In this document: positions 1 to 10,100 of the stretch, one piece after another | Layout: each line of letters begins with the position of its first letter | How positions within the stretch are numbered: the first letter of the stretch is position 1 | NCBI GenBank assembly: GCA_030407315.1 | Contig: JALQPE010000100.1 | Location: 186,001-250,000, forward strand | Source: Asparagopsis taxiformis | Taxonomy: Eukaryota; Rhodophyta; Florideophyceae; Bonnemaisoniales; Bonnemaisoniaceae | Length of the DNA stretch: 64,000 nt | Direction: 5' to 3' | Notes under the pieces: generated by a model | What the model was told of the DNA's origin: nothing | Seen by the model: the letters and a program-made list of their open reading frames with translations, nothing else | Database searches by the model: none | Program-made: the position numbers and the translations under genes

Positions 1-225
1 ATCCCACCTTCGCTAGGGTTCCACCCCGTCCATCCTCGTCCATCGACGAACGTGCGTGCATTTGCCCCTACGGCACCCTCCGCATCCCAGCGGCCTCGGC
101 CTTCGAGCCATTATCGTCGCTAGGGACAGGCAATTGCCTCCGCACAAACCTCTAAGGGTAGTTTGAATACGCTTTTGCGTTGCGCCTTCGTTCATCAGGT
201 AGTCCTGAGGCACCTCTGAGGTACA

Positions 226-969
226 TTAAAGATGCATCATCACGATGACGTGTGAACTTGTTTGTTGAACCCCTATTGGCCAAATTTCATTTCCGAAAAA
301 AAATCTTAATTTCCACACTGGCTCCGGTTGGCGGTGATAAAGTGCGCCCTTTCTGGGTTGACCTTCCGAGGCTCGGTAGCTCCACCCGGTGGATGCCTTG
401 TTAGGTTCTCGTCCCTGAGGGGTTATGCAACTTCTTCCCACTTCTGGGTGTGCGCGTGCGTGTTCGGCGCGGTGGCCTGTCACCCTTACGGTGTTGCGTA
501 CGACGGAAGTACCGTGATGCCCATTCGGGGGAACATTCGCTCGTTGCGTCCATGTTGGCTTGCGGTAGCCATACCACTTCACAAGGAACCATTGTTCCCC
601 ATCGTCGTCAGTGACGTAGTCGATGAGGTCATCGATAGGATACTCCTCATCCGAGGTTGCGCGTTCGGCGTCGCCACTTCCCTCTGGGGTTTCCTTCGTC
701 CCTTCAGGGAGTGATGCTTGTTCCGAGTTCGGTCGGGTGCCCAGTGGCGCTTTTTCTTCTTCTCCATTGGGAGTGGTTTCCCATGACCCTATGGGGTTCG
801 CCGTCGCCTTTGAGCGAGTGTTTCGACCCTGTTTGGGGTTTGCCATGCGGGTGGGTGCTTGTCTTGTTAGGTTCGCGGTGCGCGGTTCCGTTCCCGCTAA
901 AGGGGTTGCCTCTCGTTGAGGAGGGGTCGGCGTCTGTGGACGTGCATCGCTTAAGCGTCGCTTGTTCAC
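226..969 (-). CDS. chromodomain-bearing C-terminal extension of the gypsy Pol
   Basis: The open frame begins at a GTG overlapping the integrase stop and lies in the -1 frame relative to it. Roughly residues 110-150 form a chromodomain-like block with the FLVKWYGY core and a W in the expected following position (PTWTQ). Chromodomains at the end of Ty3 integrases direct insertion to marked chromatin. A long Pro/Arg/Thr-rich linker precedes it, as does the tail of the integrase frame. I infer it was translated as part of Pol, either by frameshifting or before an indel; no canonical slippery heptamer is visible at the junction. It is unlikely to be an independent gene. Confidence 0.7.
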   Translation of the reverse strand: MNKRRLSDARPQTPTPPQREATPLAGTEPRTANLTRQAPTRMANPKQGRNTRSKATANPIGSWETTPNGEEEKAPLGTRPNSEQASLPEGTKETPEGSGDAERATSDEEYPIDDLIDYVTDDDGEQWFLVKWYGYRKPTWTQRANVPPNGHHGTSVVRNTVRVTGHRAEHARAHPEVGRSCITPQGREPNKASTGWSYRASEGQPRKGALYHRQPEPVWKLRFFFGNEIWPIGVQQTSSHVIVMMHL

Positions 970-3900
970 GTTTCCGCGAGTTGGATGCCTTTGGGCTGAG
1001 TCTGTGGCGTCAGTGCGTGCCCCACTCTTGCGAGTTGTTCGCTTGTGCGATGGGTGAGCCCTATCAGGGTTGCGACTTTGGTCCGCATCTGCCTGGGCAG
1101 CCGTGCTTCTCTACTTCGTAGATTTCTTCGCAATTGTGTGCGGTCGCGGTCGGTTGGCACCTGGTGCATGGGTGAACGACTTGGGTCGTGTGCGTCGCTC
1201 CCAATTGCGGGTGAGTTACCGAAAGGGGTACGGCTACTAGGTTCATCCCTAGAGGGAGTTGCAAAATTTCTGCTTACGCGCACAGCGTCGGGGGCCCCCT
1301 CCTGAAGGGTGGTTTGTCCCAAACCACTATCTTGTTCGTTTCTCCTAATTGTAGGTTGCTGCGAAAGCGGTGGATGACCCGTGGTGGGAAGTTCCTGAGT
1401 AGGAGTTGGCGGAAGTGATTCGCTTTGTGCGTGTTGTTGGCCGTTGCCCTGTGGTTGTTTTGTTTGCGTACTCGGCGCGAGGGCGTCTGCACCTGATGGT
1501 GATGCCTGTGCGTTGGCGGAATGTGACCTTGGTGGCAAGGTGGGTTCCTCGGTTGGACGCGGGGCGAGCGCGACTCTATCGAGACTAACCTTTTCGGTGA
1601 TACCATCGCGGTCGATGTAAACCGTTCGCCGTCCGGCACGGATAACCCTATAGGGACCTTGAGCTATTGGAGTTAGCTTGTTCCGTTCACGGACTTCTGG
1701 ATTATCCAGATAAACGTAATCATCGGTAGTGATGAGTCGTTTAGACTTCCGGATTGACCGGTCGAAGTTACGCTTGTAGCGTGCTTGCGCGCTGTGAAGG
1801 CGTTTACCTGCCATATCAATGGTATCCGTAATACGGCGTAAGAAGTCTTGCTTCGTGAACGCGTCTGACGTTGCCCTCCTTTTCACCGAATGGTGTGTCG
1901 CATATGGCGGTGGAGGTCGGCTTAGTATGAGGTCGAAGGGTGTAGTTCCCGTTGTGCGATGCACGTGTGTGTTGTACGCATAGGTTAACGCTGATGCGTA
2001 GACATCCCAGTCGTCCTGGTTGTCATTGACGTAATTACGTAGCATGCTCAATAGAGTACGGTTATACCGTTCGACTTGCCCATTTGTCTGGGGGTGGTAG
2101 GCCGTCGTGAAGACGTTCTTCGTTCCTAACTGGAGGCAGACAGCCTGGAATAACTTCGACGCAAATTGCGGACCGTTATCGGATAGTAATGTCCGTGGAG
2201 GACCATACTTAAACACCCAATGTGTACAAAAGGCTACTGCCACATGGTAAGCCGTAATGCTTCGCAGGGGAACCACCTGGGTTAGCTTGGTAAAGCGACA
2301 CGAAATCACCAGTAGGTGCACGTTACCTTTCTTGGTATGAGGTAGCGGACCGAGGAGGTCAATTGCAACGTCATCCAATGGTGTGGTAGCTGGGAACAGC
2401 TGGAGGGTACTCGCATGTTTGCGCAACCGTAATCGGTTTCTCGCACACGCTGAACAGCGTTCAACCGTTCCGGTTATGTCCGCAGCCATTGCAGGCCAGT
2501 AGTAAGATAGGCGCATCGTGTCGTACATGCGATTCTGACCAGGATGTCCTGCTAGGATTCCGTGATGACACATCGTCAATAGACGTAGCCGCAAGGCTTT
2601 GGGTACCACAATCTGGGATGACCCGTCCAATTTGGACTTCCTACAAAGGACACCGTCTTCATCTTCGAAGAAGAGAGAGTCAGACTTCTGCGAGGCCAGG
2701 GCCTGTTGACAGAAGTCGTCTGTTCGTTGCTCTTCGAGCCACTCTTGGAGAGTTATCGGGCAGTAGTTTTCCGTTTGCGGATGGGTTGTTAAGACGGGTG
2801 TACCGTTGCGATTGGGTGCCTCCATGGCGTGGTCTCTTGCTAGAGAAAGGTCGTAGAACCAAACATCAGTGTCATCATCCAAGGATGTTTCACCTTGCGG
2901 TGCGTGCGTGGCCAACAGAGTTGGTATTTCATCGTCAATAGTGACGGGCGTCTCGCCGTTAGTTTCAACACGCGAAAGGGCGTCTGGCAGTTGGTGAACC
3001 CGGCCGGGTCGGTAGACTATTTGATAGTCAAATTCCGCAAGTCGGAGGCGCCAACGGCATAGTCTCCCTGAAGGGTCGTTGATATTCATGAGCCAACGCA
3101 GCGCGTTATGGTCCGTCCGGACTACAAACTTTGTTTGCTCCAAGTATGGAAGTAGGATAGTGACAGCCCATACGACGGCTAGACATTCACGCTCCGTAGG
3201 GGAGTAACCTCTTTCAGGTTTAGTCAAGGTCCGCGACCAATAGCCAATTGGCTTGAGATCGTTCTCTTCCCCTTGCTGCTGAAGCAGAGCGCATCCTATT
3301 TGGTATGCGGAAGCGTCCGTGTCTACGGTGTAGGGTTGACCCAACTTGGGTAGAGCCAGTATCGGCGGTTTGGTCATGACCTCCTTGAGAGCGTTGAACG
3401 CGCGTCGTTGGTCCTCGGTAGGAGGTTCTTTCCCGAATCTAGGGAGGCTGCCTTTGGTCAGCATTTCGTTCAAGGGGTGCGCAATTGCGGCATACCCTTT
3501 GATAAATCGTCGAAAGACGCCACAGCTTCCGAGGAAGGATCGCATTTGCGTAGGCGTTTGCGGAAAGATCGCGTCAGCGATAGCCGAAGTGGCGTTCTGT
3601 GCAACAGCTAGCTTTCCTGGCATCACGACATGTCCCAGGTAATCAACCTTCTTTTCGAAGAAATGACACTTTGTCAACTTCAGGGTGACACCTGCTTCCC
3701 GTAGGAGGGAGAGTACTTGGTCCACATGGTGGAGATGTTCGGCCTCGTCCCGAGAGAATACGATCACATCGTCTAAGTAAATCAGACAGGTCTGCCAGCG
3801 AACGCTGCTAAGAATAATGTCGATGGCACGCTGAAACGTTGCCGGAGCATTCTTTAAGCCAAAAGGCAAACGCTTAAAGCGATATGTCCCCAAGTGGGAG

Positions 3901-4109
3901 GTGAATGCCGTTTTGTCACGGTCGTCCTGTGCAACAGGGATCTGCCAATAGCCAGAATTACAATCCAATGTGGTGAATACTTGAGCATCTCCGAGGGAGT
4001 CAATACAATCATCCATTCGTGGAAGGGGGGTACACATCATTGACAGTGATGTCATTAAGACCCCTATAGTCGACGCAAAAGCGTAATTTACCATCCTTGT
4101 TCGGGACAA
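966..4109 (-). CDS. pol: gypsy Pol: reverse transcriptase, RNase H, integrase
   Basis: About 1,047 codons hold most of Pol. The reverse transcriptase shows the YLDDVIVF catalytic box and the FGLKNAPATFQ palm motif. RNase H begins near the YTVDTDAS motif. The integrase has an HHCC zinc region (CSACARNR) and the D,D,E triad in AIDLLGP, LSDNGPQF and NGQVERYN. A Pro-rich linker of about 200 residues follows. The first 20 or so residues of this frame are out of phase: the true reverse transcriptase start is in the overlapping frame 4009-5316, and the two join near 4025. All three integrase catalytic residues and both reverse transcriptase aspartates are intact, so the enzyme was recently functional. 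Confidence 0.93.
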   Translation of the reverse strand: MSRTRMVNYAFASTIGVLMTSLSMMCTPLPRMDDCIDSLGDAQVFTTLDCNSGYWQIPVAQDDRDKTAFTSHLGTYRFKRLPFGLKNAPATFQRAIDIILSSVRWQTCLIYLDDVIVFSRDEAEHLHHVDQVLSLLREAGVTLKLTKCHFFEKKVDYLGHVVMPGKLAVAQNATSAIADAIFPQTPTQMRSFLGSCGVFRRFIKGYAAIAHPLNEMLTKGSLPRFGKEPPTEDQRRAFNALKEVMTKPPILALPKLGQPYTVDTDASAYQIGCALLQQQGEENDLKPIGYWSRTLTKPERGYSPTERECLAVVWAVTILLPYLEQTKFVVRTDHNALRWLMNINDPSGRLCRWRLRLAEFDYQIVYRPGRVHQLPDALSRVETNGETPVTIDDEIPTLLATHAPQGETSLDDDTDVWFYDLSLARDHAMEAPNRNGTPVLTTHPQTENYCPITLQEWLEEQRTDDFCQQALASQKSDSLFFEDEDGVLCRKSKLDGSSQIVVPKALRLRLLTMCHHGILAGHPGQNRMYDTMRLSYYWPAMAADITGTVERCSACARNRLRLRKHASTLQLFPATTPLDDVAIDLLGPLPHTKKGNVHLLVISCRFTKLTQVVPLRSITAYHVAVAFCTHWVFKYGPPRTLLSDNGPQFASKLFQAVCLQLGTKNVFTTAYHPQTNGQVERYNRTLLSMLRNYVNDNQDDWDVYASALTYAYNTHVHRTTGTTPFDLILSRPPPPYATHHSVKRRATSDAFTKQDFLRRITDTIDMAGKRLHSAQARYKRNFDRSIRKSKRLITTDDYVYLDNPEVRERNKLTPIAQGPYRVIRAGRRTVYIDRDGITEKVSLDRVALAPRPTEEPTLPPRSHSANAQASPSGADALAPSTQTKQPQGNGQQHAQSESLPPTPTQELPTTGHPPLSQQPTIRRNEQDSGLGQTTLQEGAPDAVRVSRNFATPSRDEPSSRTPFGNSPAIGSDAHDPSRSPMHQVPTDRDRTQLRRNLRSREARLPRQMRTKVATLIGLTHRTSEQLARVGHALTPQTQPKGIQLAET

Positions 4110-5316
4110 GAACCACTGGGCTAGCCCATTCGGAGGTCGATGGTTCGATCACTCCTTTTTCCAGCATGCTGGTGATTTCCTTCCGGGCAATCTCTCGACG
4201 AGCGGGTCCCATCCGGTAGGGTTGTTGCCGTCTAGGCTTGCTCCCTTCGACTATGTCGATTCGGTGTTCCGTAGCGCGGATGTCCCCTAGGGATCCATCC
4301 CACATAGATTCGTGTCGAGATAGCATGCTAAGGATGCGTTCCCTCAACGGGATTTGACCAAGGTGGTCCAGAGAGACTTCTTGCTTCCAGCTTGATGGTT
4401 GGGTGGCCTCGGCCTCTTGCTCCTGATGGAGAGTAGTCATCATAGTGGAGGCCTCTTGGGAGGAAGGGGTAGAACGGCTGAGAGCCATGGGGCGCATTGG
4501 CCGTTCGGGTGCCCGGAGGGCATAGCCTATAACAGTCCCTTTAGGGAGGTACTTGTCGGATGTACCGAAGTTAGTTAAAATAGTCAGGAATTCCTGTCGC
4601 GGGATGACTTCCGCAACCCCATTCGGGATAGAGACACGATGTCGGTGAAGGATCCGATCTCTCGCAGAGAGTATACTCAAGCCGCCACCGGCGCATACAA
4701 CAGTAGTTGTTACTTGACTCCGCGGAGGAACATTCACACTTTGTGACAATCGAATGCCATGAGGCTGGCGGTCTAAGTTAATCCCATTAGAGGGTCGCGA
4801 GGCATCCACGTAGCACGAAAGGGTGGGGGATGTTTTACGCGTAGGCGACATCACTAGGATAGCTATCGACCCGCCGTCGTGAATATCAATTCGTTGGGCC
4901 CGGCACCTAATTGCGTCTACGTGGGTATTCATTGCCCCAGTTCCCAAGATGAGGGGTACGGCCAACTTAGGCGCGACGAAGAATTCTTCCTCAAAGGACT
5001 TGTAGCCTAACTGTAAGGACAGTATTATCTTACCTTTTATCCGAAGAGGATTGCCGTTAGCATCGGCCAGTTGCGGAACTTTCCCCGTAGGGACTTGGAA
5101 TTGTTCCCAATTTTGGGGTAAGCTCCTTTCATGGATGACCGATGGTCCGGACCCGGTGTCCATCACCATACGCATGGGCGTGAGAATTGACGGATCGAGT
5201 CCGATGGAACCCATTACTACGTAATGGGCGGCCTTAACCCTATAAGAAAAGGAATATGTACCCCTGATATGCTTTAGATGAACCAATGATGTACGTGATA
5301 GCTCTACTGTACGCAA
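4009..5316 (-). CDS. pol: gypsy Pol: aspartic protease and N-terminal reverse transcriptase
   Basis: The frame carries a retroviral-type aspartic protease with the DTGSGPSVIH active-site motif near residue 55, then a linker and the start of reverse transcriptase (KDGKLRFCVDYRGLND). It is open upstream to about 5373 with no ATG, so the start shown is a TTG and is not reliable. It runs out of phase at 4025, where the minus strand has six C residues; removing one restores the expected YPLPRMD continuation into the next frame. This is a single-base insertion in a homopolymer. It could be a real mutation or a sequencing error. Confidence 0.9.
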   Translation of the reverse strand: MRTVELSRTSLVHLKHIRGTYSFSYRVKAAHYVVMGSIGLDPSILTPMRMVMDTGSGPSVIHERSLPQNWEQFQVPTGKVPQLADANGNPLRIKGKIILSLQLGYKSFEEEFFVAPKLAVPLILGTGAMNTHVDAIRCRAQRIDIHDGGSIAILVMSPTRKTSPTLSCYVDASRPSNGINLDRQPHGIRLSQSVNVPPRSQVTTTVVCAGGGLSILSARDRILHRHRVSIPNGVAEVIPRQEFLTILTNFGTSDKYLPKGTVIGYALRAPERPMRPMALSRSTPSSQEASTMMTTLHQEQEAEATQPSSWKQEVSLDHLGQIPLRERILSMLSRHESMWDGSLGDIRATEHRIDIVEGSKPRRQQPYRMGPARREIARKEITSMLEKGVIEPSTSEWASPVVLVPNKDGKLRFCVDYRGLNDITVNDVYPPSTNG

Positions 5317-5707
5317 GAGATACTTCGCTGACGTCCGGGAGATGAGCGTATGGACATCTCCCGTCCATCATTGGTGTATCGCTATGCGGCCATCAGCTGA
5401 AGAGCAAATGTTCCTTATCCGTACATCAGAAGAACACCATGCATGTCATAGGTTCATCATGCGGCCATCTTTGGTACATCTTTAAGGCTTACTGGGTAAG
5501 CAGGCATGAGGCTTTCGGCCTTGAGGTTCGAGTCCCTGTGGGGGAACCCGAAGGGGTTGGTGTCTGGAAAAGACTTTGGTCCCTAGAGGGAGTTGCAGCC
5601 TTTTCCTGCGGAGGTGGTTGTGGTGAGATGTCCACCGAGTAGCGTAATCGCTCCACCTCCTGACGGGAGTGCGACACCTCCGAGGTGGAGTGAGTCACTC
5701 CCTGTCA
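5317..5707 (-). other. gag-pol spacer of the gypsy element
   Basis: About 390 bases separate the Gag stop from the first usable Pol codon. The Pol frame is open back to about 5373 and then closes with TGA. I see no separate gene here. How Pol was expressed in the intact element is unclear. Confidence 0.5.
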
Positions 5708-7633
5708 TCAGTTTTCCGACGACGTGTCGGAGTCGTCGGAGGTTTCCAAGGCGTCGGCAACGTCTTGAGCCGTTACGGAAGATCCGCTACGTTCTAAAAC
5801 GTCTCGCCTCAGAGGGCCCAATTTGGGATGATTTTCGTCATCGGCGAACGCAACCATGCGTGTTGGAGGGTTTGACCGTTGGAGCACGGCTTTAGGGTAA
5901 TCCCTTTTTCGGTTGAACCGATTGGACTGGCGCTGTTGGCGGCGCATAACCTGCTCCGGTTCTTGCTGGTAAGCGTAGTTCGCAAAGGCGAAGTAAGTTC
6001 CCACTGGGGGTGGTAGGTAAGGACAAGTGTATAACACATGCCCCGGTTGGCGACAGCCAGAGCATCTCCAAGTAACAGCCCCTTCGGGGATCATACTCTC
6101 AGCGAGTTTAAGATGTTCTCCCGTTAGGGTAGGGGCCTGCATTGGCGCGCCCATTGGGTTCCCGGTAGGGGAAGGTAATGTCGGCGGTGGGGTCCGCGGT
6201 ATTGCGGACGGCTCCCCGGGTAGGGTGGCGAGCATCGCCTTGCGTTTACGTTCGGCAATTTCCCGGGTAGGGTAAGCCTTCGGCTTTGCGGGCAGCGAAG
6301 CTCTTAGAGAGTCCCCGAGTCCTCGAGCAAGGTTACGGACAGCGAGAAAATCTTCCCCGCCGGAGCGGCCGATTGTAACCTTGACGGTGTGTTTAACCTC
6401 TGGGCGTAGGCCCTTGAGGTAGTAGTTGACCAAGTCTCTTTCCGAGAAGACGTTCGCACACAGGAGTGCAGCGTCCTGCAGTCTGTCTGCATATGCAGCC
6501 TCGTCTTCATCCGGCCCTTGCCGTATACGCGTTACCGCGTCATAAGCGTCCGCTAGGACGTTGTCTGTTGCGTAGCGAGCCAGAAGGGCGTTAACGGCTT
6601 GAGGACAAGTGATCTGCTGGTGCAGGTGGTTGAGAAGCTTGCGCTTTCGCGCCTCAGCGGCGATAAACCGTTGAGGTTCTCCTTCCAGGAAATACTAGAG
6701 TAACTTGGTGGCTTCTCCCTCCGAGAATCCGCATGAATCACATGCATCTTGAAATTCCGCGAGGAACCGGAGGATATCGATGGGTTCCGTACCATCGAAC
6801 GGCGTGAATGACGCGTTGAAATTACGGATCTTCTCCGTTAGCTTATACAAGCTTCTTGATTTACCCATTGGGGTATCAGTCGTTAGGGACTTGTTCTTGA
6901 GTCGGTAGTACCGATAGGAGACCACTAGGTCGAATGCGGGTTCGCGGGCCTTCAAAGGCACTAAGCCTTCCTCAAGAGGTCCTTCTTCATCATCCCACGA
7001 GGGATTTTCCGGTACAGATCCGGTGGCACGAGTGTGCAGTCTCGTGCGAGAGATATTCCCTGTTTGGGATAGTGATTCGGCGAGGGCGTCGACACGGTCC
7101 GACAGGTGTCGGGTTGCTTCTGCGACTTGATCCAATCGGGGATCTTCTTCTTCCTCCCTACCGGATGTAGGGTCAGGGAAGTCAGCCGATCGGATGCGGC
7201 GAGCAGGAAACTCCTGTTGTCCTAATGGACTGGCACTAAAGCCGTGAATCGAAAGCTCCTCCAGACTAGTTTCCAAAAGGGACACGCGCTTAGCGAATTC
7301 GGCTTTGACCTGATTCCAGGTTTCCACTAGGAACTCGGCGTCCCGATCTTGGGTGGCTTCTCGGCTGGCGGCCATCAGCTTTGGCTCGACCAGTTCCATG
7401 ACGGTTTCGACCGTAGCGTCTACGATTTCCGCCCTGCGGTCTTGAACATTCTTCTCGAAGACGGTGCTGAATTCAGCCTTGAAATCTTCCAACCGTTCGT
7501 TGAAGATTCGGTCGGCTCGGTCTTGCAGGGTGTTAATCACCACGCCTTCTTCGGCGATCAGATCCGAATCGGATAAGTCGCTGGCAGGCGCTATGTCTTC
7601 ACTAGAGGGTCCCGCTGTAGGGTTACGAGGCAT
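5708..7633 (-). pseudogene. gag: gypsy Gag with one in-frame TAG
   Basis: A single frame runs from the ATG at 7633 to 5708, about 642 codons, broken only by a TAG at 6697-6695. The sequence on both sides reads smoothly as a retrotransposon Gag core. The upstream half has the FTPFDGTEPIDILRFLAEF region. The downstream half has the RKRKLLNHL to LVNYYLKGL region and a CCHC zinc knuckle (CSGCRQPGHVLYTC). The N-terminal 200 residues are acidic and helical. Gag forms the virus-like particle and binds element RNA. The most economical reading is a CAG-to-TAG nonsense change; programmed readthrough is possible but not supported by anything else seen. Confidence 0.88.
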
Positions 7634-7691
7634 CGTGAAGATGATTGTGAAGGGAAATTTCTCTCAAAGAGACTTACCCGAGGGTACAAGG

Positions 7692-7709
7692 TTCTAGGTC
7701 GAGAGACCA
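7692..7709 (-). other. primer-binding site of the gypsy element
   Basis: One base after the LTR end, the minus strand reads TGGTCTCTCGACCTAGAA. This is the form expected for pairing with a tRNA 3' end ending in CCA. The tRNA identity was not determined. Confidence 0.7.
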
Positions 7710-7710
7710 A

Positions 7711-8395
7711 TGTAGCAGGTAGAAAATCCGCTAGAGCGGCAAACCACCCGACAGGTGTCCCGAGCCTCGGTAGAGGAAGCGGTAGAGCAGATGAACCTTA
7801 TAGGTACCCGGCGGGTAGTCTCGTAAGAGAGAAGGTATCGCTACCCGGAGGGGGTTGTGCGATTATAGCGCTCACGCGAGGTGCGTATTAATGGAGCAAG
7901 ATGACGTAATCCGTCGAGCTGTTGGCTAACCCTAAGGTTTTCCCGGAGAGGGGTTGAACAATAGGTATGCGAACACTGTTCCTGTGGGTCGTAATTCCAC
8001 TTGAGTTTACGTTACTCTAGAAACCCTGCCTACTGGCTATTCCAGTGGCGTATTTATACTAAGTCTACTGTAAGCTAGGGTTAGTGGTTAGGAATAAATA
8101 TCCAGTTATTGACCAACCAGAGCCCGGTTAACGGCACTCGCCTACCCGCGAGGTTATTGCCAGTTAGGCTTACATTGTAATGTACAGCTGGTTAGCTTAA
8201 GTTAGAAATTTGCCCCTTGTGGGGTCTTGGCCGGGGCCGATGGGCCCGGATAGGGTTATTTGTCAGCCTTAGCTTGTCCCAAGTATAGGAAACACGCCAG
8301 TTGGCTGGTGCCTTGTGATTGGCACATCCCTTAAGTGGGTACCCAATAGGGAAGCGACACGCCTCGATCGGCGAGGACCGCCAGGCGGTACGACA
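7711..8395 (-). repeat. 5' LTR of the gypsy element (685 bp)
   Basis: On the minus strand it starts TGTCGTACC and ends CTGCTACA, giving the TG...CA termini of an LTR. The outer border is fixed by comparison with the uninterrupted copy of the target at 35999/36000. The inner border is fixed by the primer-binding site. The partner LTR is not in the window, so its age cannot be read from LTR divergence. Confidence 0.85.
8051..8058 (-). promoter_or_regulatory. TATA box in the gypsy LTR
   Basis: The minus strand reads TATAAATA about 340 bases inside the LTR, where the transcription start of the element would be expected. This is sequence match and position only. Confidence 0.5.
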
Positions 8396-10100
8396 CTTAT
8401 GCGCTCGCGCTGCATGAGCGAACGTGTCGCTACCGTTTCAACCCCTCTCCCCAACATTTCAACAACGCTCGTGTCCCTGCCGTCACCCATGAGCCTGCTC
8501 GAAACAGCGACCATGATTCCCCGCAACCCAGCTCCCCAGACCCAGAATCTGGTCGTGCTTCCTCCAGCGACTCACCCTGTGACGCTCCACTGCCACCAGC
8601 CTCAACCCCCTCCCGCGCAGACCTCCTCGTGCAATCCCTCGCCGCCAGTCTCACAACCCTCGAGTACAAGGCCGGCGCTGGCCGCGTGAGCGAAGTCATC
8701 ACCATCCTACAAGACCCCTCATTCTCCCTAGAAAAGTTCAACAGCGCCGTTCGCACCGTAGAAGAATGTCGCCACGTTACCGCTTCCATGGTCGAAACAC
8801 ATTTCCGCACCGAAGGTTACAAGAGCCACATCATTCCAGACAAAAATGGTAAGTACTCGGCACAGCTGTACCTCCGCGACCCAGTCGACATGCTCCGCAG
8901 GCAGTTAGCACTGGCTAACGACCAAAATACTCTCTTCCACCCCTCCCCACAGACCGCCCCAGACGGCACCGCAATATTTTCTCATCCCCTACACACAGAA
9001 TTCGCGAAAACGCTGCACCAGGTTACTAGACAGCGCGTGCAGCTCTCGGAAGATCCACAGGTCGTATGGGCAGAGGAAACGGATCCCACACCTTCCTCCT
9101 TTGCCGGCCTCCTCCAAGTGTACTCCGACAAGAGCAGCACAAGCCTCAAGAGCTCCGCAATCGTCGCATACCCCATACACGTCACACTGCTCAACTTCTA
9201 CGCCCCCCTCCGTCGCCACTGCATCCGTACCGGCCTCACCATCGTCGGGTATCTTCCGTACATTGTTAACCCTTCGTCCAACGCCTTGTTCGGTGATGAA
9301 ATTCCGACAACCTCTAGTTCTGCTAGTCGTGCTCGCAAAATTGATATTCTTCATAAAGCACTCGAAAAAGTGTTTTCGTCCCTATCCACCGCGTTCTCTT
9401 CCGGGTTCCCCTGCACATACTCCACTGCAACTGCCCGCCAATGCTTTCCCATCCTAGCCAATTATTGCTGCGACTTTCCAGAGGCCAAAGAGCTGTCATG
9501 CACTCGCAACAGCACTACCACCACACATCCCTGCCACCGCTGCTACATCCCCGCCACTCAACTTGAATCCAGCGCGCCACACCAGCCCCGCTCCCTCGAT
9601 GATACACGCTCTGCACGCCAAGAGAGCGCTCAGGAGCATACAACTGCTCCGCTCGAAGCTCTCTCCCTCCTCGAACAACACTCTGTCCTCGAATCGACCG
9701 CTCTTTTACCCACCAACAGTCCCCTAGACCCCTACAACATTTTCTCCTTCGAGCCTCTGCACAATCTCCACCTCGGCATCTCAAAGCTCATCAAACAGTG
9801 CATTGTCCACCGCCTCAGCTCCCCAGACCTCACCACCACCACTGCCTCCCATTCCAGGACACCTCACACCTTCAAGAAGGTGAAAAAATCCATCCTCGCC
9901 GGCTCAAACAGCATTCTGTCCGCTATCGAACGCGACTACTACATCACCGGTCTTCATGTCGACTTCTCCAAGGGTGAGAAGGGCACCAATTTGAACGGCC
10001 TCTTCACGGAGGACGGCATACGCGGCATGCTCGCAGCCAAAGACTATCACCATGTCGACATGGTGTTTCCTTTCATCGCAGCATTCATTGACACATGCTG
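8396..10100 (+). repeat. left inverted-repeat arm of copy 1 (remnant)
   Basis: It is the reverse complement of 13225-14930. Identity ends at GACACATGCTG, inside the transposase coding sequence. An 18-bp palindrome, CACCATGTCGACATGGTG, lies at 10048-10065 close to the inner border. Confidence 0.93.

Larger units (their letters stand above)
1..8395 (-). mobile_element. Ty3/gypsy LTR retrotransposon with chromodomain, 3' LTR off window
   Basis: The element reads right to left as LTR (7711-8395), primer-binding site, gag (5708-7633), protease, reverse transcriptase, RNase H, integrase (966-about 5373) and a chromodomain tail (226-969). The order with integrase after RNase H defines Ty3/gypsy, and the chromodomain points to a chromovirus. 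The right border is exact because copy 2 of the DNA transposon shows the uninterrupted target, so bases from 8396 on match 36000 on. Coding is damaged by an amber codon in gag and an extra C in the reverse transcriptase. The chromodomain sits in a different frame from the integrase. The 3' LTR must lie left of base 1; bases 1-225 show no match to the 5' LTR. Confidence 0.93.

Noticed and set aside
8849..8952. GTAAGT...ACAG pair resembling an intron in the transposase
   Set aside because: The frame is open through it and removing 104 bases would break it. Regulated splicing remains possible but nothing supports it.
8982..9784. Several 60-120-codon frames antisense to the transposase, repeated in both copies
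   Set aside because: They are complements of a biased, third-position-C coding sequence and have no domain content.
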